This document shows positions 1 through 13,184 of a stretch of 64,000 nt of DNA, one piece after another. Under the pieces are notes generated by a model. That model saw only the letters and a list, made by a program, of their open reading frames with translations. It was not told where the DNA came from and searched no databases. A program made the translations under genes and the position numbers. The stretch's first letter is position 1, and every line of letters begins with the position of its first letter. This stretch comes from Rotaria sp. Silwood1. Taxonomy: Eukaryota > Rotifera > Eurotatoria > Philodinida > Philodinidae. The stretch covers positions 372,001 through 436,000 of the forward strand of contig CAJNOP010000090.1 of the NCBI GenBank assembly GCA_905250075.1, read 5' to 3'.

Positions 1-930
1 TGATGATGATTGAAGTTCTTAGATATTTAAACCAAGTGATTGAATAAGATTTTTTATTAAACCAAGATAATCAAATATTAAATATGTACTAGTATTTTGA
101 TTGTGATGTTCAAGTAATTGATCTATTAAAATAAAGGACAATTATAATGAATTGAAATTATTATTTGACATAAAACTTACTAATTACATTTGTCATTAGA
201 AAACATGCTATAACCATAGAATAATATATTTGCTGAATAGGCCATGAGAAGTTTCTAAGAATAGTTTAGTAGTTTATTAAATATTTCAAAAGAAAATTAT
301 TTATTATTGATATTAGGAAAAAAACAGAAGAATTCGTTTTCACTCGATTTCATACTTCAATGATAACGGAAGCCAGTAAACTACTATGACTAAATTACAT
401 CATTTTTTCATGAAAATTTAATGATAAATAATATTACTTTTTTCTTAAGTTGCATGAAATTCTACGCTCGATTACTTTCGAGGTTGGATCACTCCAAATT
501 ATGGACAGCTTCTCAGTTCGTATTTCGTCAAACAGTATCCGACTACCTATTCTATATTATCTGAACAGCGATCTCTCTTGCTTGAAGTTTTACTGAAACA
601 CGGATTTAGAAGTTATCGATTAACTAGAACAATCCTTGTCCGTGAAATGATTTATGGACTTTTCTATATTTCAATTCAATCGCATGACAGTTCTCTGATT
701 ACTTCTTTAGAAGACGTGTTCTAGATGACAAAGATTTTCTTTTTTACTTACTTTGATTTCTTTCACATTAATTGATCAACCAAGAATATGAAAAATAAGT
801 TCATAATATTCTGATAAAATGGTTGAATCATTTTCGGATTTGTTAAGTATGCTTATCTTGAAATAAAATTTATAATGGCTTCCTTGTGAGTAACATCTGC
901 GAGATGTCGCGAGGTAAACTTCACTATTAA
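1..930. other. Gene-free AT-rich stretch
   Basis: No reading frame with protein-like composition and no RNA gene was recognised on either strand. It ends at a small inverted-repeat element. Confidence 0.5.
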
Positions 931-1074
931 GCAGAGGTGCAGAATCTGCCGTAATTTCGAAAAATTTCCCGCAGCAACGATTTTTTTCCCCAGCGATTTC
1001 CCCAAACCGTCTCTAAAAATCGAAATTTTTCCTCCTGCGGCGCTGGCGCAGTCGGGTATATTCTGCACCTCTGC
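931..1074. mobile_element. 144-bp MITE with 15-bp terminal inverted repeats
   Basis: The element begins GCAGAGGTGCAGAAT and ends with its exact reverse complement. It is flanked by a direct repeat TATTAA (925-930 and 1075-1080), which fits a target-site duplication. The interior is more GC-rich than the surroundings and partly self-complementary. It has no coding capacity. The family is unassigned; a 6-bp (or shorter, TTAA-containing) duplication is compatible with several cut-and-paste superfamilies. Confidence 0.8.
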
Positions 1075-1080
1075 TATTAA

Positions 1081-3036
1081 GATCCATTAGAAAAAATTTT
1101 ATACGCGAAAAACTATCATCTAAGATACAGGAAATGTTACGAAAAATATAAGCTTTTAAAAATGAGTTTCATCCTAAGTGCATAGATGAATTCTAAGTCT
1201 GTAGTCAGAAGATGATTCATATGTATGTGATTACAGACTACACTGACTATAAGAAGATTTTTCTTCACTTGTTATTTTTTTGATTTCTATTGGTTTCTAT
1301 TTTTGACAAATAAGAAATAACTGTCTTTGAGCCGCCACTACTTACAATGTCATATAATAATTTATGTTTCGTTTTCAAAATAAATTTTGTAAATAACAAA
1401 TCGAGTTTAATAAAATTTATTTCATGTATAAACTCAATATAGTGATCGATTAATACACTAACAGGTTAAATATTTATCGATTGTTAATTCGACAGACTAT
1501 TTGATTGAGCTTTTTTTATCGACTAGTATAAAAATTTTGTTATTTATTCAATTAAATTTTCATCTTCTAGATAATTTGAATTTCATTCATTTATTATTGT
1601 TATTCAATTTTGTCTTATATACATTATGATCAACGGATGAGTTCCGAGTCGATTTTATTCATCCGATAAAATAAAACAATCATGGATTTAACCATGGGTT
1701 TATTCCGGTAGGAAATGACTGGAAATCGATGGGATATGAAAGCAGTATTCTAAACCGGCAAGGTTCTGGATTTTTTTCTATGATTTCCAGTCAACTTTCT
1801 CATGTTTTTCAGAGAAAACAGTCAAAAGTCATCAGAAAAACCTGAAGATATGTCGACACGAAATACTGTTTACACATTTCATCGATTTCCGGATAGATAC
1901 CATGACTTTTCCGACTAATTTCATCGAAATCTGGTTGCTTCTTGAGGTCAAAACTATTGAACTAAATAGACAAATATGTGAGAGAATATAATTTCTATAG
2001 TATCTTCTGATTGTGAAGAACACTTCTGTTCAGTCAAAATCAATAGATATGTTTTTATTTGACATTAAATTTATTAATAAATGATGTCTTATATCAATAA
2101 TACCATTGAATTACTATGAATCATTCGCATTAAGGCTGGTGTTGATGTTTTCAATATAAACTTTTTAATAGAACAGATTTATTTATGCAATCAATTGGAA
2201 TGTATCCTTGGATTTTTATTCCATGTACAAGGATTAAATTTACATATTATATTGATTGGAGTGAAATATTAGCATCGAAATGCTTTATACTTGGTGAATT
2301 TTTTTGTAAAACGTTTAATTGTTTTTTTTTCACTACTCCTCAATGATGCTAAAAGATCTATCATCAGTAACTTTATAATATGTAATAAATTTGCTTATAT
2401 ATTGTTTATTTACAGTTTTTGTTTTAGCTCAGTCAACTTTTATGTAGTAAGCAAAAAAATCAATATCGCAAGCTTGAAAAAGAATATGAAACATGAAAAA
2501 ACATTCATACAGTTGGTTCTTTCTAGCTCCTAGATAATGACACGATACGCTCATATCCTATTACAATTGCTTGCATAACGACTGTTTTATTGTTTATAAA
2601 TAAAATATTTTCATTGCAAGTTTGATGATTACATCTTTCAAGAGCATTTTTGCAAATAGATATCCAATCGGTAATTGTCTCACTTCTTGAACTGTCAAAT
2701 TCTACTGAATCTAAAAGAAGTTCAAAAAAAACTTCGATGCCATTCAGAATAAAACAGAATTCATATTATATCGAAATATTTTAAAGATAAAAATGCAGAT
2801 GAAATGTAAATATTATTACGTCTAGCACAAGATAGAAAATTTGAAACATTCTCATCAAACACAGAATATATCGTACAAATCACAATGATTTGACTCATAT
2901 CTTTCGTTTTTTTCCTCTATTCTTATCTTCCATTCTATTACTCATTCTTTGACTTTTTTTATTTTAGATAAACACTTATCGTTCTTTCATTATTGATTTA
3001 TTTGAAAAAAAAATCAAAGCGAAAAGAAAAAGGCAA
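1081..3036. other. Intergenic region upstream of the SLC38 gene
   Basis: No convincing coding exon was found. Short open frames here lack protein-like composition. The last part probably holds the transporter promoter and 5' UTR; a T-rich tract ending in TTTTAG just before 2969 could be a 5'-UTR splice acceptor. Confidence 0.4.
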
Positions 3037-6000
3037 ATGGATGTTCAAGCGGATACATCGGCAGTAGTAGATGATGAGAATTTACCTTTACTTAATTCCG
3101 AAAATGCATTAGACGTATCCATCAGAACAAGACGTATGTATTCAAAGCTATTTAATAATTGTTTATTTTGTTTTTTTTTAAATTCTTTCTAGCATCCATG
3201 TCATGGATTATGGCTGCAGGTCTTATTGTTAATGCAGCTATGGGTGTAAGTTATTACTTAAACTAGATAGTAAAATAAATTTTTTCTAGCTTAAAAGAAT
3301 CCTTCCATCTTTTCCGTTTTTGAGGTTTCTAGGGGATAATTCTACGAAAAAATAGGAAACCTTCAAGGCAAATAAAGCTCAATAATTCGAGCAAAAGACG
3401 TCATCGACTCAAAAGCCTTATATATTTTCTTTAGGGGAGTACTGGAGTCACAGAGAGTAATAATGCTCAAAAATTCTTCTCCTTCCTTGCAAAACTCTAC
3501 AGTTTATTTCTTCTAGCTGCAATGTTTTTTTTTGAACCTTTAGGATCAAATTGAATGTGCTGTTTTTCAATGTTACTAATTTGTTTGAACACTGCCAATT
3601 TTATAGGAACAATATTTTCACGAGAAAAAATGCGCATTCAAATCTGACCAACGCACTCATCAAAAATTGAACTTGATCTGACGAGCCATGTGAAAGAAAC
3701 GAGGGGAAAACTTCGCTCTTATGATCTAAAACTGATTTTGTGAAAACACAAAACAAAATTTCCTATAGATGTTAGGACTGTTTCTCTCCAACTAAAGTAA
3801 TTAGAACTAGTGGGTGTTAAAGGTCTATGATCTATGCTTTCAGCACTTTTGGACATTATCATTCGAAGAATTTTATATACAAAAAAGTAATCGCAGTGCG
3901 AGTTTTTCTGCTGAAGATTTCCACAGTTGGATTTAATAAAAGTAGTGATTAACAATGAAGAGCCCTCATTTATGTTGCATTTCAATTGAAAGTTATATCA
4001 GTGATAAAAAACAAAATATCTAGAAAATTTTGATTTTAACATCCGAAAAGACGAGGATTTCCTTAAATGAGTGATCAGTAAAGATCGTTGAATGAAAGAC
4101 TTCAATTAGAGATTAGAATTTTAATTATCCTTGATCAGATATAATAAAGCTAGTTCTATAATTATTTCAATGATCATATCTTATAGAGATATTTCTTGTG
4201 CATTATTTATTAATAGTAGTTCATTGCTGTGAAACTCAACAGTTTTTTTCAGTTTTAACAACATGAATTGAACTAAAGTTTCACATAGATTTATTTATTA
4301 TCCAACTAACGTAAGAAACAATCTATGATATCATTACAGGTGATATTTAAAAAAAAAAGCATTCGCATATATTGTATTTTACAAACAGAAAAAGCATCAT
4401 TTCGTTTATTCTTCTAAATGTTATTTATCTATGATTAGGCTGGTCTTCTGAATATAGCCAAAGCTTATGATGATGCTGGTGGTATATTTATTAGTTCAAT
4501 TCTTCACGGAGTAATATTCTTAATAATAATATCTAATATATTTTACTTTGTATGTAAATATATTAGGTTGTTGTAATTTTGGTACTTGGTGCTTATGCTA
4601 TTTTGTTCGTATGTTGTGATCAATCGATATCATCGTATGAAGCATTTGTTCTCATGAAATGTGGAAAAGTTTGGCAAAGAATCTGTTCTGTTTGTATTAT
4701 ATTATATATGTAAATAAAATTTTAAGAAAAAAAAAAAAAAAAGGAAAGTTTTTTTTAAAAACACTTAGAAACCATATATTTTAGGTATGGCTTAAGTATA
4801 ACTTTTTTTATTATTATTGGAGATCAATTAGATCGATGTATGTAAGTAAAATAATAGATTTTTAATAATATTGTTATTTTATTTAGTTCTTACATTTTTC
4901 GATCCACTTTTTTGTCGACATTGGTATTTTGATCGTCGATTTACAATACCAATTACATCATTATTACTTATATTTCCATTATGTTTTTCAAAAACAATTA
5001 AATTTCTTCAAATTCCTAGGTATTCATTAAAAACAAAAATCACACATCAGATATATGCATCATTTCAGTAGAGGTGGCTTCACCTTAATTACACCAGCTG
5101 TTACACTCTTTTATTAGAAAGTTTGTTTGAAAAAGAATGTACGTCAAACGCTGAAAAGTAAATAGAAGGGAATTAGTCGTCAACAGACACATTCTTTAGC
5201 TTTATTACATCATTTTAATTAAAACTTAATGAATTTAATTGTTAAGTTAAAACGAAAATGATCGCCCTATAAAACAAAATATTTGTTTGGGTCATATTTT
5301 GCCTAATAAAATGTTCTTTCATGATATTTTCAATTTGACATGGTTGCTCATGTGTAAGTGTTCAGCAATGAAAGATTATTAAAGCCTATAGGGTTGGTTT
5401 CGGTTTCAGAAATTTCAAACCCGACAGTTTCTATTCACTGAATACAAAACAACGAAAAAAAGATGTCTCGTATCTTCCGGGTTGCTTTCCGATTCTGATC
5501 AGAAAAATTATTGAGTATTAAAGTAAGGCTCGACTGGATCCCAATAATTTGGGCCCGACGAGCTGTGAAGACTATCTAAGAAATATTATAAAGTAACAAA
5601 TATGAAAAAAAAAATTTCCCAGTTAACGTTATACGTAGCCGTTTCTGCTTAATTTGTTTAGGCGTGGCATATATCTCTGACACATATTTTTATTTAGTAT
5701 GCTAGGGGTATTGGCCATCATTTATGTTGTTATTATGGTACCTATTGAATATTTTATAAAGAGACCAACAGATGTTTTGATAAAAACAAGGTAACGAATA
5801 AAATTTACGAGATATTTAATTTTCTTTTTGATGATTTTAGTCCGGAATCATGGACAGATATTTTCTTAGTTTTACCAACGATGTGTTTCTCTTATCAAGT
5901 TTGTTTGTTTAGCTTTAAACTTATTTAAATCATTATTTTATAGGCACATGTAAATGCTGTACCAGTTTTTCTTTCATTAAAAAGTCGTGCTGATTGTATA

Positions 6001-6724
6001 AAAGCAACAATAACATCAACAATAGTTCTTATTCTTAGTTATGGTTTCGTAGCTGTTTGTGGTTATCTTACATTTGGTACTAAAGTTGATCATGATATTT
6101 TAATGTCTTATCAGCCAATATCATCCGTTGTACTTATTGCTATAATTATGGTAGCAATTAAAACTTATACAGCTTATCCAGTAAATTTATTTTGTGGACG
6201 GTAAAAAGAAAAATGAAATTATTGAATAATTTGCGTTTGTTTTTTGTCTCGTTTTATTACAAAAAAATTAGAACGGCAATTGATTCATTATCAAAGGAAT
6301 CAACAACATCATTGATAGCTACTGATCCAAGACAATCAATAGAAGGTCGAATTTTAATTGTTTGTCTTTGGTTTTTTTCAACATTAGCTGCTGCAGTTTT
6401 TTTACCAAATATCTCCATAGCAATACATTATTTAGGTGCGCTTGCAGCAAGTTTCATATTTATATTTCCAGGTACCAAAAAAAATTCGATTATTACTTTT
6501 TTTTTTCGTTTGTTTTCATTAGAACTTTTTTTTTAATTATTTTAGGTCTTTGTTTATATTTTCATATTGAAGAAAAATGGATTAACTCATGGGGAAATAT
6601 TATATCGATATCTATTGCTATTTTTTATGTTGCAATTGGAGTATTTGTTACTGTATTAACATTACTTCAATCATTAATATCTGATATTAGTGCTAAAGAA
6701 ACTAGTGCAACAAAAACATGTTAA
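3037..6724 (+). CDS. SLC38A7: Sodium-coupled neutral amino acid transporter, SLC38A7/A8-like
   Basis: Membrane carrier of the SLC38 (AAAP) family; relatives move neutral amino acids such as glutamine with Na+, and SLC38A7 acts on lysosomes. Eleven exons join in phase: 3037-3133, 3193-3245, 4439-4510, 4567-4709, 4785-4837, 4887-5019, 5698-5790, 5841-5898, 5944-6200, 6272-6471, 6546-6724. They give 445 aa, close to the 462 aa of human SLC38A7. Visible family signatures are NAAMGAGLLN in TM1, an IIIGDQ segment, a WYFDRRFTIPIT loop, the AHVNAVPVF segment, GYLTFG, a YPVNLFCGR segment and a final FIFPGLCL helix, with about 11 hydrophobic helices. The N-terminus is acidic and cytosolic. Introns are short except intron 2 (1.19 kb) and intron 6 (0.68 kb). 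A poly(A) signal AATAAA lies 13 nt after the stop (6738-6743). Assignment to A7 rather than A8 or A11 is uncertain; the family is secure. Confidence 0.92.
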
Positions 6725-7703
6725 TATTCTAAACTTGAATAAAATTTATATGGATCTGATCTTATTTTTTTACTTGTTTTGATTCTACGTTAAAGTAAAC
6801 AACGATAAGTATCCCAATTAGAAATGTACTTAATAGTATTCTTCATATAGTAAAAAAATTATCATTGACATGCTACTTCAATGTATTGTCATTTCTTTTG
6901 TTTAAAATGACTCGAGTCCTTGTTATTAAGTTAATTACACAATAAAAAATATTCTACGCATGAGTATAGTATTTCCGTCATTATAAATAGAAATATTTCA
7001 ATGTTTAATGTTCCTAGAATACTTGTGATTTATAGGTAGAAATTTGTATAATTCACAAAAAGAAGTCATTGAGATAGTTACGTAAGAATTTTAAGAATAG
7101 TGAAAGTTGTACTTTTATATTTAACTCAATAATTTTGATTAAGCATTCTATGATTTATTGAATATAGTTTTAAATATTGAATAAAATAAGATCTGTAGAT
7201 GTACAATAAAGCTTGTTATATTCTAAAGAATGTACTCAGTTTAATTATAATATATAAGAGATTTAGATAAGCCATATGTTCTCCTCTTTTGTTAATAGTT
7301 CAAAAGATTTGTGACAATGAGCAATAGTTCTATCATGTCCTTTAATACTAATGCATGAAAATTCAGGATTTTTTTGTTTTGATGATTGAACAATTCTTCC
7401 GCTTAATAAAGAAATCTTTTTGTAAGTTTTAATAGAATATACTAAAAAATAAATGAGACTACACGAAGTTTTTAAAAGAATAGTTTTGATTTCATAGAAA
7501 ACTTTTTCATGAGCTATATTTTTATAGAAATTCTTAAACGAAATTCTTGTTTTTTTATTTTAAATAAAATAAATGATCTTCGAAAGAAAAAAAAATAATT
7601 TTTATTGTTTTATTATATTTGTTCCGAATTTTAATAATATCTTTGATTAAATTAAAATTGCAGTGTTTGAATCATTTGTGTTTATTGTTGAAGGTATTCA
7701 ATT
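6725..7703. other. Convergent intergenic spacer
   Basis: This holds the 3' region shared by the transporter (+) and the GPCR (-). Apart from the poly(A) signal at 6738 nothing is recognised; the sequence is AT-rich with no coding-like frame. Confidence 0.5.
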
Positions 7704-9944
7704 TTATGTTATTATTGTTGTTACTGAATTTCTTATTTGATCGTATGGAACCATAGAATTTAATTTATTTTGTTCATGTTTATAAGTTACGTAGTGTAAA
7801 TGTCGTCCACGATGATTTGATGTATTTGTAGGATTCATTAAAAAATGCTTTTTACGATTAATTGATAACTTTTCACTATGACTTCGACAATATTTAGATG
7901 ATATTGAACGGTTTAGTTGATCATTTAGATATGATACGTTTTTTGATTTTCCACAATTAGTATCATGTATCGAAAAACTATCATAACTTTTTATTCCATT
8001 AGTATTCGTATGTAAATTAATGAGTGATCCTGAACGATTAGAAAATGGATGAAGATGATGTTGAGATTGTATTGGTATATCAAAAGATTTTTCTCTTATA
8101 TGCTTTATACTTTCACGATTTGTTCCGTTCTCTGTTTGTCGAACGAGATGATTATTTCGTGTTTGCGACTCCCAAGAGTTTGCTTGTGTTATCTTTAAAT
8201 ATAGAAAGATAAAGATGCGTGAGAATAAATCTTTTTTTTTCTCTCTATTTCTTTTGATGCTATCCTTCCTTCCTTCCTTTTCCTCGATATTATTTAATAA
8301 TTAGATGTGAGAAAAAAAAACCTCGTAATACAATATAATGACTTGACATATTGAAAATACTTACATCAGCTTGTTGTGAATGTTGTTGTACATGTCGAAT
8401 TGATGAATTTGATCGTCGAAATGATAGATGACTTGGTGTACGTAAAATTGCACTTCGACTTTTTGTTGTATGAAAACAAACACGAGTTAATTGACGACGA
8501 AATCTTCGATTAAAATATGTAAAAATAAAAAAATTCACCTTCAAAATAAAGAAAATTTTTTAATTAGTAATCATAGACTTGATAAATATGCTTCTTACTG
8601 CACTATTAACAAAAATTAAAAAATTTGATATATCATAACAAATATAGAGTATCGGATGATTTCGATAAAACATATAAAGATAATGAAGAATGGATGCTGG
8701 AACTTGACATAATGTAAATAATCCAATTAAACATATAACAGAACGTGTTATTGCACCTTCACGATGTCGTGATCTATTTGTTTCATGTTCTATACGTGAA
8801 TTTTGTACATATAATGATGTAAAATGTTTAAGAAAATTTGAACTAGCATTAATACTTCGAATAAGTTCAATATTAAAATAAGATAACATTAATAATGGTA
8901 ATATACTTTGAAAAATACTATAAAGAACTATTTAGAAAAGAAAAAGAATGGAATTTTGATATAGAAATATAGAGGAAAAAAAAATCTTCGTACTAAGATG
9001 AACAATATAATGATAAACATGATTTTCAAGTACTTTATTTGAGACAACTAAATGATCAATATATTCAGTAAGATTTCCGATGAGAATTAACTTTTCACGT
9101 TGTAATTCAGTTTTATATTCAAAAAATCTTGGTATTGAATATATTAAACCGAAACAATAAATTGTAAAAACAATATAACTAAAAATAAAAAAAAGAACGT
9201 TTATTTTCTCAATCGGACTGCATATAATAAATAATTTATTTATGCGAGACAGACAATATTGTGAATGGGGGAAAGGCCGAAGTGTTTTTGAGACAAGTGA
9301 AACTCTTGGTTCCGCTGAGGAGAAAAGAGAGTTTTACACTCTAAATACGCTTCGAATGCGTCATTGCTGTATAAAACATTGAATTGAAATTAAATTCAAT
9401 ATTTATGAAACTTACGACGCTCGTTTTGAACTATATGTGTAATGTAACATTGGCCATTTAATAGCAAACCATCTATCAACAGCAAAACCGACAGTTATCC
9501 AAACACTGGTAAATTGAAACCATATAATACAAGGATAAACATATGGAAAGATACGTTTATGAAGACGTGATGAATAAAATAATTCACTCTGTTTATTTGG
9601 ATGAATTGAATCATTGATTGCTATAATAAGACCCATCAATAATAGACAACTATCACTTATGCTTAAACTGGCTAAATATGTCGATAAGGTACTACGCTAT
9701 TAGAAATAAAATAAGTTAGAATAGTATTAATTGTGAATCGAGTTTTTTTTAAAATGATTTGTTAAACTTACCATGTGACGACGAGTAAAGATGTACACAG
9801 AACATAGAGCAAGAACTAGTCCTATTGAACATAAGGCTGTACCTGTAAATACGATAAAATTAAGTTACTGATGAAATTTTAATTAAATATTTTTTGCTTA
9901 CCGACATAGCCAAAAAAATAATGTGTAAATAACATAAGCCACAT
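7704..9944 (-). CDS. Rhodopsin-class GPCR, FMRFamide-receptor-like
   Basis: Predicted seven-helix peptide receptor of the plasma membrane. Exons in transcript order are 9944-9902, 9842-9772, 9696-9416, 9178-8994, 8927-8599, 8538-8365, 8192-7704; all join in phase to 523 aa. TM2 carries YLASLSISD. TM3 ends in DRW (residues 112-114) in place of DRY. TM5 has a conserved proline followed by YFNIELIRS. TM7 reads NSAVNFFIF, the NFxIY-type variant typical of invertebrate FMRFamide-type receptors instead of NPxxY. A basic helix 8 (FNRRFRRQ) and a long polar tail of about 240 residues rich in His, Asn and Ser follow. The extracellular N-terminus is only about 13 residues, because in-frame stops lie just upstream of the ATG; a 5'-UTR intron is possible. 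The ligand cannot be told from sequence. Confidence 0.85.
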
Positions 9945-11145
9945 ATTAAATAAAGTATGTACTCATTTATGTTAACTGTAAAGAAAGTATAACCTACTAG
10001 AAAGTTGCAGTAATGAGAGCTGTTATAGAATGACTACTGCTTAGACTATTAGAGTAAAATAAAATATAATACTCGTTTTTCTTTGCGATGAAAATATCAT
10101 CTCTAGTTTTCTTTCTTTTATAGAAGATTATGTTTTTCTTTTTTTTTGTTCTTCCCTTTTCATAAATATATATAAATGTATATGTGTAATGTCTAGCATA
10201 CACAATATATTTTTCACAATAGGGAACAGGTCATGCGAATGACATTCTTATGAACTATTAATAGAAAATTTAAATAACAAATAAACTAACAAAGTACTAG
10301 CAAATCGTCTAAGTTTCAGCAGAATAGATCACACTGTAATTACAAATTTTTTTTTTATCATTTAACTTTTAAGCAGTATCGTTGCATGTGATTATACAGT
10401 TAACGCAGGAATATTTTTCATGTCACAACATGAGGAACGACAGGAAATACACAGGATAAATAGACTAACTGGAAAGTTTTCCCTATTTTCAATAATTAGT
10501 TGAATATAACTAAATAAAAGAATACTTAACGAACTAATACGACGAAACATACCACTTTAATGTAATTTTAATACATATATATATATAGATATATACATGA
10601 AGATAGGCAGCCAATAGAGACCTAAGTGGTCTATCTTGTAACTGTAGATATAAAGTACGTTATTCCATGATAACTAAGAAGATGAATAAACAATGAGAAG
10701 TGAAAGATGGAGACAAAGATAAAGAAATTCTTCTTATTTGTCGCATATTGAATAACAATGTTTATTATACTATTTAAAAAAAAATCATCCATATCGTCAG
10801 TGAACATCATAAAAAAACCGAAACTTATTTTATAATGAAATTCACGAATTTATTAATTCGTTTGTTACATAGATTTATTCGATTATACGTTCTTTTATAG
10901 TATATGTTAATATAGTCTATTTATATTTAACTCAAATTAAGTTAATCATATGGGAGAATGCTCAACATCATTGGAGAATTTAAAAAAAATTAAAGAAAGA
11001 AGAGAATAAATGTAAAATGAGAAAATGCAACCAGATATTATTCAAAGTTACATGAGTCTTTCGAAGCATCTTAATAGGAAAAAACAAAGAGAAGAAAAAT
11101 CTTTTTTAATCAAGATTAACAAGCATATAATTTAAATAACATAAC
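9945..11145. other. Intergenic, no gene seen
   Basis: AT-rich spacer with a short TA-type microsatellite near 10575-10600. No protein-like frame was recognised. It may include the GPCR promoter. Confidence 0.4.
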
Positions 11146-11285
11146 TTAATGATAATTTTTTAAATGATGTTTCCATGGTTGATTATTACTATTAAGTCTT
11201 GAATGACGTAAATCGTTATTTATTTCACGAAAAACAGATGATATATTTTGATGATTATCATATTGAATTCTATCCAATGATGATT
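11146..11285 (-). CDS. Orphan terminal exon, unidentified gene
   Basis: A splice acceptor (TTTTTTAAG read on the minus strand) precedes a 46-residue protein-like frame. It is rich in Asn, His, Ser and Arg and ends in a stop at 11146-11148. Codon choice resembles the neighbouring real exons. No upstream exon could be found between 11.3 and 13 kb, so this is either the last exon of a gene with a long intron or a remnant. It has no recognised domain. Confidence 0.3.
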
Positions 11286-12292
11286 CTTAAAAAAACAAAA
11301 AGAAAAGAGTTTTAGATACGACATAAGCATCAAATATACGAATTATATTAGATAGATTTTATGAAACTCAATCTAAAAGGAGTGATAAAGAATAGGATCG
11401 AAATTTGAAACCCTTTCTGTTTACAAATGGGATAGACACTTTAGCACTGTGTCTCCACCGTCACAGACATAAGTAGGACACCAAGTTTCACTGTAGGATT
11501 ACTATGAGAATTGTCCATTACTTTTCTTTCACATTATATTACAACATATTGCGATTAATATTTTTTATCATCGACATGCATTAACAGTACGTAGGAATTC
11601 ATTAACCGAAATAAACATTGACAAATTCCCTTTTTAAGAACACGAGTAGCTCCATCGTGTTTCACATTTTAAACCTGTAGAGGTAGCACTAACAATTCTT
11701 ATCATAGATATCAGTTCTAGAGGTTTTTCTAACATGAATATGACTTTTTCTATTTAATCTTCATTAATATAATTTAAAAAAAACGTGTAGCTACTGTGAA
11801 AATTACAGATATGATATGATATTTATGAACAAGAAGAAATAGGATATCTAGGCAAAAGCATTTAGTTTATAGTTGTATGAAAGATTTTATTAATTTCAAA
11901 TGCGTTAACATTTGTATTGATACCAAAAATATAGATTTTAAAAACGCATGGTCAATGTGACATTTGTTAAATGTGTCGTAAATGTGCGTGCTTTAAATAT
12001 GGTGTATGTTAATTATTTAAGTGATATTTATAGCGAAATTCTTTTTCTTTCTATCTGAACACGAATGAAAAGTGTCAAAGAATATAAGTTTTATTCAGTC
12101 AAGATTTCCGGTCGACGTACAAACAGTGAATACTCAACCAAGTGACCTGTATATCATAAAAGCTCAACATACCGTACTGAGTGTGGCAAAATTTTTGTGA
12201 CATATTTTGTTTTGTATATATCTTTGTTCAGGAGCATGACGAAATATTGATCTCTTTTTTTTAAACGATGCGCCATCGAATTCTCTACAAAC

Positions 12293-12914
12293 TTGCATCT
12301 ATATTATTTTAGAACAATAGAAATGAACATTTTTATGGGTCTCGGAGTGTAATTATGTGAATTGAGCTTACTCGTGACACGTTTTTAAGTATTTTATTCT
12401 TTTCATGAAAGTGAATATTTAATTCTTAGATCACGATTTACTGCTAGGCGGCTTTTGAAAATCCTCTGTCGATTGTTTGTATATACGAAGCTTTTAAAAC
12501 GCTTATTCTTTCGGTTAGACACATGGTCATATTTTGAAAATAGCGCAATTTTCATGTTTGATTACGCCTTTTCAAAGAAAGCATTCTAAAAATGTCACTT
12601 ATGACCAAACCATTTTCATTTTCGCAATGTTTTGTAGAAAATTGATTTCTTTTTTTATGGAAGGCTCTAGTAATGCGTGGAAAAATAGACAAATATGGAT
12701 TGTAATCGAACACTTACAAATAATTCTAAAAGAGCATTTGATATACATTCAATTTACAAATCGAAAGCCTCTTTCGAGCCTGTGTATAACTCTTCGAAAG
12801 ATCGTAGGAACAACAGAAATTATTGTGTGGAAAGTAGGCTCAAGTAACATAATTACACTATGCGACCTATAAGAATGTTCATTGATTATGTTCTTGAACA
12901 GAGATACATGCAAA
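12293..12914. repeat. Degenerate inverted-repeat (foldback) element
   Basis: Arms at about 12293-12380 and 12829-12914 are imperfect reverse complements. Both contain the block GTGTAATTATGT followed by a TTGAGC-(T/C)TACT stretch, and their outer ends share TTGCAT and AATGAACATT blocks. The interior is not coding. It lies upstream of the TTL-like gene. Termini and target duplication were not resolved. Confidence 0.55.
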
Positions 12915-13184
12915 ACAAAAAATATCGCAAAACTTTTGCTATACTCGGTATGCGAATGCCAGTTTGTCAGATGTTCATGATAACTATACATTTGATAGAA
13001 CAATGCGTTGCTATATACGGTTGAAAATGTCATCTGTTTTAATCGAAGCGAAAAAAAATATTCTTAGAAAATTTAAATTGATTATAGATTCTATAAGGCT
13101 TTGTTTTTCATCTACACATGGTAATAATTAAATAACAATACCAAAAACAAAGATTTTCTTTGAAGTTTTAGATAGAAAATAAAG

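Noticed and set aside
853..1068. Minus-strand 71-codon frame
   Set aside because: It overlaps the inverted-repeat MITE and has no protein-like composition or ATG context.
6192..6536. A plus-strand frame reading through 6201-6271
   Set aside because: It is the transporter's exon 10 extended through intron sequence; the spliced model with GT-AG ends keeps family motifs.
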